NCBI GenBank assembly: GCA_947626365.1
Contig: CANQRW010000020.1
Span: 1 to 48,220 of the forward strand
DNA: 48,220 bases
Direction of reading: 5' to 3'
Source of the DNA: an uncultured Lachnospiraceae bacterium
GTDB lineage: Bacteria > Bacillota > Clostridia > Lachnospirales > Lachnospiraceae
The position numbers were made by a program, and so were the translations under genes. Under the pieces are notes generated by a model. That model had not been told where the DNA came from. It was given only the letters and a program-made list of their open reading frames with translations, and made no database searches. Below, piece by piece: positions 24,995-33,518 of this stretch (position 1 is the stretch's first letter; each line of letters starts with the position of its first letter).

Positions 24995-25015
24995 TCCGAA
25001 AAGAGAGGTGATGGT

Positions 25016-25312
25016 TTGGATATTACGTACAAGAGCAATAAAATCAAAAAGATTTGTATGGATGCCAAAACTGCAGAGAGAATCTACGGTCGAGAAATGG
25101 CCGATAAAATACATCAGCGTATAGATGAAATTGGTGCGGCAGACACTGTTGAAATGATGATTCAGTTCCATATTGGACGATGTCATCCTCTTACACAGAA
25201 TCGGAAAGGACAATACGCGGTGGATTTGGTTCATCCGTACAGATTGGTATTCGAGAAGAATGGTGACGAAATCCAAATAGCAAACATTTTGGAAATAGTC
25301 GATTATCATTAA
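25016..25312 (+). CDS. higB: HigB/RelE-superfamily toxin
   Basis: 98 residues from TTG 25016, which follows GAGGTG by 5 nt; no in-frame ATG gives a sensible protein. MDITYKSNKIKKICMDAKTA at the start, RIYGREMADKIHQRIDEI and the C-terminal RLVFEKNGDEIQIANILEI strands match short RelE/HigB 'killer' proteins, which are ribosome-dependent mRNA interferases. A basic residue cluster (HIGRCHPLTQNRKGQYAVDL) is where the active-site surface lies in relatives. Toxin-first gene order, as in higBA, with the antitoxin 32 nt downstream under the same operators. Confidence 0.85.
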   Translation: MDITYKSNKIKKICMDAKTAERIYGREMADKIHQRIDEIGAADTVEMMIQFHIGRCHPLTQNRKGQYAVDLVHPYRLVFEKNGDEIQIANILEIVDYH

Positions 25313-25344
25313 AGGTCAAGATGACAAGTCAAGGAGGTAGCACT

Positions 25345-26397
25345 ATGGTGAGAAGTCGCAGTTATATTGCAACGCCACCTGGGGCGACAATTAAAGAGCA
25401 GTTGAATGACAGAGGTATGAGTCAGAAGGAGTTTGCAGCCAGGATGGATATGTCCGAGAAGCATATCAGCAAGCTCATTAACGGTGATGTACAGCTTACA
25501 CCGGAGACCGCTGTTAGATTAGAGATGGTTTTAGGTGTTCCGGCTAAGTTCTGGAATAACCTTGAGGCAATCTACAGAGAGAAGATAATTAAAGCAGAAG
25601 CAGAAAATGCGATGGATGCTGATGCTGAAATGGCTAAACAATTTCCTTATAGCGAGATGGCAAAATTCGGATGGGTTCCGGAGACCAGAGAAGTTAAGGC
25701 GAAGGTTATCAATCTTAGGAAATACTTTGAGGTAGTCGAGCTTTCGCTTCTTGGGAGTGCGCAGATTACGAGAATTGCGTGTAGACGCCTGGCAATAACA
25801 AAAAAAAGTGATCTGGCATTGATGGCATGGGCACAGGAAGCAAAGATTAAGGCTCGTGGTATCCAAACCGCTCCGATCAATATCAAAGGCTTGATTTCTG
25901 CTATGCCCGAGATAAGAAAAATGACGGTTCTTAAGCCTAAGGAATTCTGTCCTCAGATCAAGAAATGTCTTGCGGATTGCGGAATAGCCTTAGTGTTTCT
26001 ACCACATCTTAAAGGATCATTCCTTCAGGGAGCATCTTTTATGGATGGGAACAAAATTGTTGTTGGGCTCACGGCTAGAGGTAAGGACGCTGACAAGTTT
26101 TGGTTTAGTTTATTCCATGAACTTGCGCACATTGCTCTTGGTCATGTAGGACAGCCTAATGGCACGTCTGAAGACGATGAGAAAGCTGCGGATAAATGGT
26201 CTGATGATACACTTATTTCATCCGATGATTTTGAAGCCTTCAGAAGGGATAAAGATTATTCAGAAAGAAGTGTACTCCAATTTGCAAAATCCCAAGGAAT
26301 TGCTCCAGGGATAGTAGTTGGAAGAATGCAGTTGGAGGGAATGATCAAGTACAACATGCTGAATAATTTGAAAGAGAAATATGAAATAGCTGTTTAA
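25345..26397 (+). CDS. higA: HigA-type antitoxin fused to an ImmA/IrrE metallopeptidase domain
   Basis: 350 residues from ATG 25345, 7-8 nt after AAGGAGG. The N-terminal helix-turn-helix (about residues 12-65; MSQKEFAARMDMSEKHISKL, TPETAVRLEMVLGVPAKFW) is of the HigA/VapI type. After a helical linker the C-terminal half is a COG2856/ImmA-like domain with FHELAHIALGH near residue 260 (HExxH) and DEKAADKWSDD near 278, the downstream metal ligand. Fused HTH-M78 proteins occur in phages and mobile elements as antitoxins or as repressor-cleaving proteases. Here the domain could degrade the HTH part or the toxin in response to damage; that is inference. It is followed by a terminator at 26421. Confidence 0.85.
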   Translation: MVRSRSYIATPPGATIKEQLNDRGMSQKEFAARMDMSEKHISKLINGDVQLTPETAVRLEMVLGVPAKFWNNLEAIYREKIIKAEAENAMDADAEMAKQFPYSEMAKFGWVPETREVKAKVINLRKYFEVVELSLLGSAQITRIACRRLAITKKSDLALMAWAQEAKIKARGIQTAPINIKGLISAMPEIRKMTVLKPKEFCPQIKKCLADCGIALVFLPHLKGSFLQGASFMDGNKIVVGLTARGKDADKFWFSLFHELAHIALGHVGQPNGTSEDDEKAADKWSDDTLISSDDFEAFRRDKDYSERSVLQFAKSQGIAPGIVVGRMQLEGMIKYNMLNNLKEKYEIAV

Positions 26398-26420
26398 AAG
26401 CAATATTCAATAGTTTTTTG

Positions 26421-26451
26421 AAGGATCATGTGAAGAGCATGGTCCTTTTAC
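26421..26451 (+). terminator. Terminator of the higB-higA operon
   Basis: AAGGATCATG and CATGGTCCTT arms (one G-T pair) around a 7-nt loop, followed by TTTTA; 24 nt after the antitoxin stop. Confidence 0.75.
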
Positions 26452-26486
26452 TATGCGAATAAATGAAGAAAGGAGGGCGATGCCCT

Positions 26487-26744
26487 ATGGCTGGAAGAAA
26501 GCCGAAGCCTACAACGGTAAAAAAGCTGGAAGGCAATCCGGGAAAGAGAAAACTGAACACAAAAGAACCGAATCCGGGTAAGGGAATGTCCGACTGCCCC
26601 GCATGGTTATTGCCGGAAGCCGAGACAGAATGGATCCGGTTATCGGAAAAACTGAATCAGATGGAAGTGCTGACGGAGATTGATCGGTCTGCATTTGCAG
26701 CCTATCTATTCAAATTCCTATTCGATTGTGAGGCTGAACCTTAG
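26487..26744 (+). pseudogene. Truncated phage terminase small subunit (P27 family)
   Basis: 85 codons from ATG 26487 (AAAGGAGG about 10 nt upstream). MAGRKPKPTTVKKLEGNPGK is the standard start of P27-type terminase small subunits, and CPAWLLPEAETEW and TEIDRSAFAAY follow in normal order to about residue 75. The remainder, which should continue for another 60-80 residues, is replaced by an unrelated tail that runs into the 3' end of rlmD and stops. Intact P27 proteins start DNA packaging with the large terminase; this fragment cannot. Confidence 0.85.
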
Positions 26745-28288
26745 GTGGTAGAATTCTTCCCTTCGTTCTTGATGCGATAGTAGTCTGCCATCTCCACATC
26801 AAGCGTAATATAGGATTCTTTCTTCTTACTTTGGGTGTTGCTCAAGAGACACACAGTTTCCACATGCCCGGTCCAGCCGAACATATCGCAGCACCTTACC
26901 TTCTTGAGTTCATACCCTTCCCCGCACAAATACCTAAGATCCCGGGCCAGCGTGGCCGAATCACAGCTTACATACACCACCCGCCGCGGCGCCATTTTCA
27001 CAATGGTTTCCAGACAGGCTGCGTCGCAGCCTTTCCGGGGCGGGTCCACCACGATCACATCTGCCCGAATATGATTTTCTTCATACTGCCGGGGCAGCAC
27101 TTCCTCTGCTTTCCCCTCTAAGAACTCCACGTTAGTCAGACCATTCAGGCGGGCGTTAGCCCGGGCGTCCGCCACTGCCTGAGGCACCACCTCTACGCCA
27201 TAGACCTTCCCGGCCTTCCTGGCCAGGAAAAGAGAGATGGTTCCGATTCCGCAGTACAGATCCCACACCGTCTCCGCACCGGTAAGTCCCGCGTACTCCA
27301 GCGCCGTGCCGTAAAGCTTTTCTGTCTGCACCGGATTCACCTGATAGAAAGACAGCGGGGAAATCCGGTACTCCGTATCTCCAATATAATCCGTAATATA
27401 TCCAGGACCGTACAGCTGTATTATTTCTTTTCCCATAATTACATTGGTCCGGTCACGGTTAATGCAGTAAGAAACGCTGGTCATTCCGTCAATTCCGCGC
27501 AGTTCATCAACCAGATCTTCCGCCGCGGGAAGCCTCTTCCCGTTGATCACCAGGCATACCATGATCTGGCCGGTCCGGAACCCTTTTCGGATCAGGGCAT
27601 GACGCACCAGTCCCTCGTGAGCCGTCTCATCATAAGGCCGGATATGATTCCGGTACATATACTCCTTGATAACCGCCAGAACCTGCCGATTTTCCTCCAC
27701 GCCAAGCAGACAATCGTCCTGCCGGATGATCGAATGGGTCCGTCCGGCGTAAAATCCCGTAATAATCTTTCCGTTTTTATCAAGCCCGAACGGAAACTGG
27801 GCCTTATTCCGGTATCTCCAGGGATTATCCATTCCAATGATTGGATAGAATGGAATCGTTCCCGTCTCAGCTTTTTCGGGCATATCTCCGGGTTCCGGCC
27901 TGCTTCCGTCTGCGTCTGCACGCCGCAGGTTTTCGAATCCGCCGATTCTCACCAGATTATTATATACTTTATTTTCCTTAAACCGCAGGCCTTCTTCGTA
28001 GCTCATGGCCTGCAGCTGGCACCCGCCGCACTGTCTGGCCACCGGGCAGGCCGGTTCCGTCCGTTTATCCGACGGCCTGATTACGTTTACCAGCCGGGCG
28101 AAGCCATAGGATTTCTTCCTCTTCATCACGCTGGCTTCCACCACATCGCCGATCACCGTGTCTTTGATAAACCAGATATAACCGTCCAGCTTTCCGATTC
28201 CGGCCCCGTCCTCCGTCAGATCTTCAATCGTCAGTATAAACCTGTCATTTTTCTTAAGTGCCGAAACATCCGATGTCTTCTGGGACAT
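26741..28288 (-). CDS. rlmD: 23S rRNA (uracil1939-C5)-methyltransferase, RlmD/RumA family
   Basis: 515 residues; ATG 28288 lies 6 nt after AGGAG. An N-terminal TRAM domain (LTIEDLTEDGAGIGKLDGYI) is followed by cysteines of the iron-sulfur cluster (CPVARQCGGCQLQ and a later DDCLLG). The SAM site is WDLYCGIGTISLFLA near residue 345, with VDPPRKGCD near 425 and the catalytic YVSCDSATLARDL near 450. After the usual end (HVETVCLLS) there is an extra tail of about 30 residues (KKESYITLDVEMADYYRIKN). In many Firmicutes the 3' end of this gene is an integration site, and the tail may derive from an old insertion. Confidence 0.9.
   Translation of the reverse strand: MSQKTSDVSALKKNDRFILTIEDLTEDGAGIGKLDGYIWFIKDTVIGDVVEASVMKRKKSYGFARLVNVIRPSDKRTEPACPVARQCGGCQLQAMSYEEGLRFKENKVYNNLVRIGGFENLRRADADGSRPEPGDMPEKAETGTIPFYPIIGMDNPWRYRNKAQFPFGLDKNGKIITGFYAGRTHSIIRQDDCLLGVEENRQVLAVIKEYMYRNHIRPYDETAHEGLVRHALIRKGFRTGQIMVCLVINGKRLPAAEDLVDELRGIDGMTSVSYCINRDRTNVIMGKEIIQLYGPGYITDYIGDTEYRISPLSFYQVNPVQTEKLYGTALEYAGLTGAETVWDLYCGIGTISLFLARKAGKVYGVEVVPQAVADARANARLNGLTNVEFLEGKAEEVLPRQYEENHIRADVIVVDPPRKGCDAACLETIVKMAPRRVVYVSCDSATLARDLRYLCGEGYELKKVRCCDMFGWTGHVETVCLLSNTQSKKKESYITLDVEMADYYRIKNEGKNSTT
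26762..26776 (+). repeat. Right copy of a candidate att-like direct repeat
   Basis: TTCGTTCTTGATGCG, within the last codons of rlmD, repeats the 24617-24633 sequence apart from a 2-nt gap. Confidence 0.4.
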
Positions 28289-28394
28289 TTCATTCTCCTC
28301 CGCAATTTACTTCATATTTCGTTAAGAATTATTTTCCGAAATTTATATTTATTTTAGGAAATAAACAAATTCTATTCACATTTATCTGCTAGAA

Positions 28395-28567
28395 TAATAC
28401 TCGTAACAAGGAGTTATGACTTTCAGATGATTCCTTAATGAAATGGGGCCGACTTCATCAGCGCGCATACGGTTGCCGGCCTCGACTAACAATAAAAGCT
28501 TCCCCTTGGCTTTTGACATATTTCGATTACCTCTTAAGACAAAAAGAGCGTCACTGGCGCTCTTTTT
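28395..28567 (+). ncRNA. Candidate small RNA or repeat-type element in the 301-bp rlmD-yhaM gap
   Basis: The gap between the rlmD start and the yhaM stop holds no recognised gene. The plus strand contains a GGCCG...CGGCC stem, an AAAAGC...GGCTTTT stem and a clear intrinsic terminator at 28541-28567. On the minus strand a 45-codon ORF (28382-28519, starting MSKAKGKLLLL after AAGAGGT) overlaps it. Peptides translated from this stretch seem familiar as recurrent unannotated ORFs in Lachnospiraceae, which would suit a dispersed non-coding element. No good promoter was found, so the call is tentative. Confidence 0.3.
28541..28567. terminator. Symmetric intrinsic terminator downstream of yhaM
   Basis: AAAAAGAGCG and CGCTCTTTTT arms around a 7-nt loop. 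The A and T tails make it usable on either strand; on the minus strand it ends yhaM. Confidence 0.85.
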
Positions 28568-28589
28568 GTATGCTGACGCGTTTTTGTAT

Positions 28590-29534
28590 TTATTCCGTTG
28601 TCCGGCGGATATTCGTCTCAAGAAGCCGGTTATAACCCAGCCACCCCGGATTATCTCCGCCTGTTCTCAATGCTTCTATCATCGTCTCCATCTTGGCGTC
28701 CATATTATCCGCAAAGCTCAATGCCAAAGCCTCGAGAAGGGCGGGCTTTTTGGGAGAGCCGTATTCCAGTTCTCCATGATGCGCGAGAATGCAGTGCTTA
28801 AGTTCTGATTCCAGCTTCCCCGGAAAACCCTCAATTTTGTGAATCCGTTCTCCCACCATCTCCACGCCTATGATAATATGGCCCAGAAGCTGGCCGTCGT
28901 CGGTGTAGTCATTCTCCGGAAACACCGACAATTCCTTAAGCTTTCCCACATCATGAAACATGGCTGCGCAGATCAGCAGATCACGGTTCAGTTCCGGGTA
29001 ATGCTCCGCCAGAAAACCGCATACCTTCACAACGCTCAGCGTATGCTCCAGAAGCCCTCCCACAAATCCGTGGTGAATGCTTTTGGCGGCGCTGTGCGAC
29101 CGAAACGCCCTGGAAAACTCCCCATCTTCCACGAAAAATGAGGAAGCGAGCTGCTTCAGGTAGGGATTCTTAAGAGAATTTACGTAAGCCAGAAGCTCCA
29201 CATACATCTTGCTGATATCCTTTTTGGATACCGGCAGATAGTCGGCCGGCACATATTCGTTTTTGTCTGCCCTGCGGATTCTGCGTACATTCAGCTGCCG
29301 GTTCCCCTGAAAAAGAGTTACATCCGCATCGATATACACATAATCCATGACCTCAAAACTGCTTACCCCGGGAGAAGTAAGATCCCACACCTTTGCATCA
29401 ATGGTACCCGTCTTATCCTGCAGCACCATGCTCCCATAGTCTTTGCCATTCTTCGTCTGGGCAATCTGTTTGCTTTTACACAGATATACCTCAGAAACAC
29501 GCATTCCCTCTTTCAAATTCTCAATATACTTCAT
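28590..29534 (-). CDS. yhaM: YhaM-family 3'-5' exoribonuclease
   Basis: 314 residues from ATG 29534, 6 nt after AGGAG. The N-terminal OB fold (VYLCKSKQIAQTKNGKDYGS ... KVWDLTSPG) is followed by an HD domain with HHGFVGGLLEHTLSVV near residue 160, AAMFHDVGKLKEL near 190 and HCILAHHGELEYGSP near 243, giving the metal ligands. In Bacillus and staphylococci YhaM trims RNA 3' ends by a few nucleotides. It follows the pseudo-HtrA gene on the same strand with a 42-nt gap. Confidence 0.93.
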   Translation of the reverse strand: MKYIENLKEGMRVSEVYLCKSKQIAQTKNGKDYGSMVLQDKTGTIDAKVWDLTSPGVSSFEVMDYVYIDADVTLFQGNRQLNVRRIRRADKNEYVPADYLPVSKKDISKMYVELLAYVNSLKNPYLKQLASSFFVEDGEFSRAFRSHSAAKSIHHGFVGGLLEHTLSVVKVCGFLAEHYPELNRDLLICAAMFHDVGKLKELSVFPENDYTDDGQLLGHIIIGVEMVGERIHKIEGFPGKLESELKHCILAHHGELEYGSPKKPALLEALALSFADNMDAKMETMIEALRTGGDNPGWLGYNRLLETNIRRTTE

Positions 29535-29576
29535 TCTGTTCTCCTGCATAGAGTTTGTCTGCTTTTTCGCGGAACC

Positions 29577-30896
29577 TTATCTGGCTCCGACCGTCACTTC
29601 ATATTCCAATTCAATATATTCACCGGCTCCCAGCCGCTGAACCACAACCTTCACTTTATCGCCAACCGTCAATTCCGCCACTTTACTTTCAAAATCCATC
29701 ATTGTGATCACATCCCGGCCGGCAATATGCTTAATCACATCTCCGCTGAGAATCCCCGCATAATAGGCGGGACTGTCCGGAATACATTCCGATACATAGA
29801 CGCCGATCGGAATCCCGTTATCGCGCATGGCCTGAGTCACTTCCTGGCCGTAAATCCCGATATAAGGAACCGGAATGCCGTTGGTCATCTTCTCAAGGAT
29901 CGTTTTATACTCAGAGATAACCATGACCGGAACCATACCGGTATTATGGTCGTTCTCAAACTTGTCTGTCGCCCATCCTACCAGTTCTCCTGCAGAATTC
30001 AGGAAAAATGTGCCTGCTTCCGCATCGCCTTTGATATCCGCGTATAACAGGCGGATAATACTGTCCGTCGTCTGTACATTGCGCTGCACGTAAGAAACAA
30101 ATCCATAGGCGCTGGAATGAACCGCCCCCGCCGGAGCCCCTATGGCAATCAGAACATCGCCCTGTTTTAAATTATAGGAATTACCGAGAACCACCGGCGT
30201 TATCCTCTGAATGGAAGACTCATCCATTTCTTCCTTGTTCACGCTGATTACCGCCATTCCTGAGACCTGATCTGCCTGGCGCACCGTTCCCGCCGCTTCT
30301 CCATTATCCGCGAACGTCACGCTGATCGCATCCGCCGACTCTACTGCCGTCTCCGGCGTTAAAATCAGGAATTCTCTGTCCGTATCAGCAATGACAATGC
30401 CGGCGTACATTCCGGAAGTCTCCATGGGATTATCAAACCAGTCTACCCCCTGCTGCACCGAATGAACGATTACAATACTGCTGTCCGCCGTCTGCACAAT
30501 ATCCCTCAGGGTATTGTACATGGTATTAAAATCATGAATATTATACTGATACTGTTCAATTGCCGACTGCATGATATCCTCAATCGGCTCTGTCTCTTCC
30601 TCGGAAGAAGATTCCTCCGTCTCTGTGACCGCAGGAACCGTGGTAGGTTCCACATCCGTAGGGATCGTCACCGGAATCACCGTCTCCGTCGTCTCTTCAA
30701 CCAGATACTTCTCCGCCAGAGGCCCGGCCACGGCAAAACTGATTCCTGCAGCGGTACCGCCCAGAACCGCGATAAGTATAAAGACAAGGATTCTCTTCAG
30801 AACCTGCCCCTTGGTCCGCGGCGGCTTCGCGATCTTCTCTCGAATAAACGGGCGTTTCTCATCAGGAACCTGGCTGGAACCTTTTTTATCCGGCAT
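29577..30896 (-). CDS. HtrA/DegP-like membrane protein with lost catalytic triad (S1C pseudoprotease plus PDZ)
   Basis: 439 residues from ATG 30896, downstream of AGGAGG. A cytoplasmic basic N terminus precedes one membrane helix (about residues 36-60, ILVFILIAVLGGTAAGISF) and a Thr/Glu/Pro-rich stalk. The protease fold (about 120-320) aligns with S1C proteases by FLILTPETAVESADAISV, MAVISV, GDVLIAIGAPAGAV and FFLNSAGELVG. The three catalytic positions are changed: His of ILTNxHVV is Thr, Asp of TDLAVL is Gly, and Ser of GNSGGPLLN is Ala in EAGTFFLN. A PDZ domain ends the protein (PYIGIYGQEV ... ISGDVIKHIAG-like). It should bind, not cut, envelope proteins. Promoter at 30932-30960. Confidence 0.85.
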   Translation of the reverse strand: MPDKKGSSQVPDEKRPFIREKIAKPPRTKGQVLKRILVFILIAVLGGTAAGISFAVAGPLAEKYLVEETTETVIPVTIPTDVEPTTVPAVTETEESSSEEETEPIEDIMQSAIEQYQYNIHDFNTMYNTLRDIVQTADSSIVIVHSVQQGVDWFDNPMETSGMYAGIVIADTDREFLILTPETAVESADAISVTFADNGEAAGTVRQADQVSGMAVISVNKEEMDESSIQRITPVVLGNSYNLKQGDVLIAIGAPAGAVHSSAYGFVSYVQRNVQTTDSIIRLLYADIKGDAEAGTFFLNSAGELVGWATDKFENDHNTGMVPVMVISEYKTILEKMTNGIPVPYIGIYGQEVTQAMRDNGIPIGVYVSECIPDSPAYYAGILSGDVIKHIAGRDVITMMDFESKVAELTVGDKVKVVVQRLGAGEYIELEYEVTVGAR

Positions 30897-30931
30897 ACGT
30901 ATCTTCAACCTCCTCTCAGAGATATACCACT

Positions 30932-30960
30932 ATTATAAATTCAGAATCCGATTTATGCAA
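30932..30960 (-). promoter_or_regulatory. Promoter of the pseudo-HtrA gene
   Basis: TTGCAT, 17-nt spacer, TATAAT on the minus strand, ending 35 nt before ATG 30896. Confidence 0.75.
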
Positions 30961-31036
30961 GAGGAAGTATGGTCTCCGTACTACGGCCATTTCTTAATAT
31001 TTGCAAAATAACCCTGCAAGAACGTGTTATTTGTGG

Positions 31037-31042
31037 TATAAT
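31037..31042 (+). promoter_or_regulatory. Extended -10 promoter of mutS2
   Basis: TATAAT preceded by TGG gives an extended -10; the -35 region is poor. It lies about 50 nt before ATG 31093. Confidence 0.6.
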
Positions 31043-31092
31043 CTCAACAGAGATTCAATTTGGACACCTCTTTCCGCGGGGATATTATATTT

Positions 31093-33477
31093 ATGAATGA
31101 AAAAGCATTAAAGACCTTGGAATTCGATAAGATCATAGCGCAGCTGGAATCTTACGCCTCCTCGCCTCTGGGCCGCAGCCTGTGCCGCGGGCTGGTTCCC
31201 TCTGCCGATATACATGAGATAAAACAGGCTCAGGCAGAAACTTCTGACGCCTTGACCCGGATACGGATGAAAGGGAGCATTTCTTTTTCCGGCCTGAAGG
31301 ATACCGGCCCCTCCTTAAAACGTCTGGAGATTGGAAGTTCCCTCTCTATTTTGGAGCTTCTGGCCGTCAGCGCATCGCTGACCATTGCCGCCAGGGCCAA
31401 AGCTTACGGCCGCCATGAAGATGCGGACCGGCTGCCGGAAGACTCTCTGGAAGAGATGTTCCGGATCCTGGAACCGCTGACTCCCCTGAATAACGAAATC
31501 AAACGGTGTATCCTTTCCGAGGAAGAGATCAGCGACGACGCCAGTCCGGGACTTTACCGGGTCCGCCGCTCCATAAAGACGATCCATGACCGGATCCACT
31601 CCCAGTTAAACTCTATCCTGAATTCCAGCCGCAGCTATCTGCAGGATGCTGTCGTCACCATGCGGGATGGACGCTATTGTCTGCCGGTAAAGGCGGAACA
31701 TAAGAGCCAGGTGGCCGGCATGATCCATGACCAGTCCTCTACCGGATCTACTCTTTTCATTGAGCCTATGGCTGTGATTCAGCTGAACAATCAGCTGCGC
31801 GAACTGGAGATTCAGGAAAAGAAAGAGGTGGAAGCGGTCCTGGCGGATCTCAGCAATCAGACCGCCCCCTATACGGAAACAATCCGGACAAACCAGGAGA
31901 TTCTGACAAAACTGGATTTTATTTTTGCCAAGGCTTCACTGTCCAGACATTACAAAGGAAGCGAACCCGCCTTTAATACAGACGGATATCTGAATATCAA
32001 GGAAGGCCGTCATCCTCTCCTGGATCCGGCTAAAGTGGTCCCCATCAATATCTATCTGGGGAAAGATTTTAATCTGCTTATCGTCACCGGCCCCAATACC
32101 GGCGGCAAGACGGTATCTCTCAAGACGGTGGGCCTGTTTACCCTTATGGGCCAGGCCGGCCTTCACATTCCGGCTTTCGACGGTTCAGAGCTGTCTGTGT
32201 TCGACGAAGTTTTTGCGGATATCGGAGATGAACAGAGTATCGAGCAGAGCCTCAGTACCTTCTCCGCCCACATGACCAATATTGTGTCTATCCTGAATCA
32301 GGCGGACAGCAATTCCCTGTGCCTTTTTGATGAACTTGGAGCGGGAACTGATCCGACCGAGGGCGCGGCCCTGGCCATCTCAATCCTGAATTTTCTTCAT
32401 AATATGAAGTGCCGCACCATGGCCACCACCCACTACAGCGAACTGAAGGTCTACGCCCTGACCACTCCCGGCGTGGAGAACGCCTGCTGCGAATTCAGCG
32501 TAGAGAATCTTCAGCCCACCTACCGGCTGCTGATCGGAATCCCCGGTAAGAGCAACGCATTCGCCATTTCCAGGAAACTGGGACTTCCGGAGTACATCAT
32601 AGAAGACGCCAGGTCCCATCTGGAGACCAGCGATGAAACTTTCGAGGACATGCTGGCACATCTGGAAGAAAGCCGCGTTACCATCGAGAAGGAGCAGGCG
32701 GAAATCAAAGCCTACCGGGAGGAAGCCGCTCTGCTTCGCCAGAGGCTGTCTCAGAAGGAAGAACGCCTGGATGAGCGAAGGGAAAAGATGCTGCGCCAGG
32801 CCCGGGAGGAAGCCCAGCAGATCCTCCGGGAAGCTAAGGAAACCGCCGACCAGACGATCCGCAACATCAATCGGATCGCGGCTGTTTCCGGAGCAGGTAA
32901 AGAACTGGAGGCGGAACGCACCCGCCTCAGGGAACAGATGAATAAGATAGACGAAAAGCTGACAGTCAAGACCAAAGGACCGAAGAAAACCATTTCTCCC
33001 AAAAATATTCGGATCGGAGACGGCGTTAAGGTTCTGTCCCTGAATCTGAACGGCACTGTCAGCACCTTACCCAACGCCAAGGGCGACCTGTACGTACAGA
33101 TGGGCATCCTACGCTCTCTGGTGAATATCAAGGATCTGGAACTTCTGGACGAAGCTACGGTAAGCGGCCCGGGCACCGGCAGCACCGGTCAGAAGACCGG
33201 TTCCGGCAAGATCAAGATGTCCAAATCCTTCAGCGTCTCCCCGGAGATCAACCTGATCGGAATGACCACCGACGAGGCCATACCAGCGCTGGACAAATAC
33301 CTGGATGACGCTTACCTGGCTCATCTCTCCCAGGTTCGGGTGGTTCACGGCAGAGGCACCGGCGCCCTGCGGGCCGCTGTCCACAAGCGCCTGAAAAAAC
33401 TGAATTATGTCAAGGAGTTCCGTCTGGGCGAATTCGGCGAGGGCGACTCCGGCGTGACGATTGTAACCTTCAAATAA
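31093..33477 (+). CDS. mutS2: MutS2 endonuclease/ribosome-rescue ATPase
   Basis: 794 residues. ATG 31093 (MNEKALKTLEFDKI) matches the family start; the upstream TTG at 31060 is less likely. The ABC-type ATPase core has GPNTGGKTVSLKT near residue 340 and LFDELGAGTDPTEGAAL near 418. A long coiled coil (about 510-640) and a KOW-like segment follow. The C-terminal Smr nuclease domain carries LIGMTTDEAIPALD and the VVHGRGTGALRAAV motif. MutS2 suppresses homologous recombination and, in Bacillus, acts on collided ribosomes. It starts a plus-strand block followed by a two-component system 41 nt downstream. Confidence 0.95.
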   Translation: MNEKALKTLEFDKIIAQLESYASSPLGRSLCRGLVPSADIHEIKQAQAETSDALTRIRMKGSISFSGLKDTGPSLKRLEIGSSLSILELLAVSASLTIAARAKAYGRHEDADRLPEDSLEEMFRILEPLTPLNNEIKRCILSEEEISDDASPGLYRVRRSIKTIHDRIHSQLNSILNSSRSYLQDAVVTMRDGRYCLPVKAEHKSQVAGMIHDQSSTGSTLFIEPMAVIQLNNQLRELEIQEKKEVEAVLADLSNQTAPYTETIRTNQEILTKLDFIFAKASLSRHYKGSEPAFNTDGYLNIKEGRHPLLDPAKVVPINIYLGKDFNLLIVTGPNTGGKTVSLKTVGLFTLMGQAGLHIPAFDGSELSVFDEVFADIGDEQSIEQSLSTFSAHMTNIVSILNQADSNSLCLFDELGAGTDPTEGAALAISILNFLHNMKCRTMATTHYSELKVYALTTPGVENACCEFSVENLQPTYRLLIGIPGKSNAFAISRKLGLPEYIIEDARSHLETSDETFEDMLAHLEESRVTIEKEQAEIKAYREEAALLRQRLSQKEERLDERREKMLRQAREEAQQILREAKETADQTIRNINRIAAVSGAGKELEAERTRLREQMNKIDEKLTVKTKGPKKTISPKNIRIGDGVKVLSLNLNGTVSTLPNAKGDLYVQMGILRSLVNIKDLELLDEATVSGPGTGSTGQKTGSGKIKMSKSFSVSPEINLIGMTTDEAIPALDKYLDDAYLAHLSQVRVVHGRGTGALRAAVHKRLKKLNYVKEFRLGEFGEGDSGVTIVTFK

Positions 33478-33518
33478 CCGGCGGAATCCGGCCGGACCGT
33501 AAAGGAGAATTTTACTTC

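Larger units (their letters stand above)
24617..26776. mobile_element. Remnant of a phage or integrative element inserted next to rlmD
   Basis: About 2.1 kb that is visibly AT-richer than its neighbours. It contains an internally deleted HNH nuclease, a complete higB-higA(ImmA) module and a terminase small subunit cut off after about 75 residues. HNH followed by terminase small subunit is a normal phage packaging order. The right boundary is the 3' end of rlmD, a known integration hotspot in Firmicutes. No integrase remains. Confidence 0.6.

Noticed and set aside
28443-28808. 121-codon plus-strand ORF overlapping the yhaM 3' end
   Set aside because: It runs through a strong terminator and antisense to the YhaM C terminus, with no domain match.
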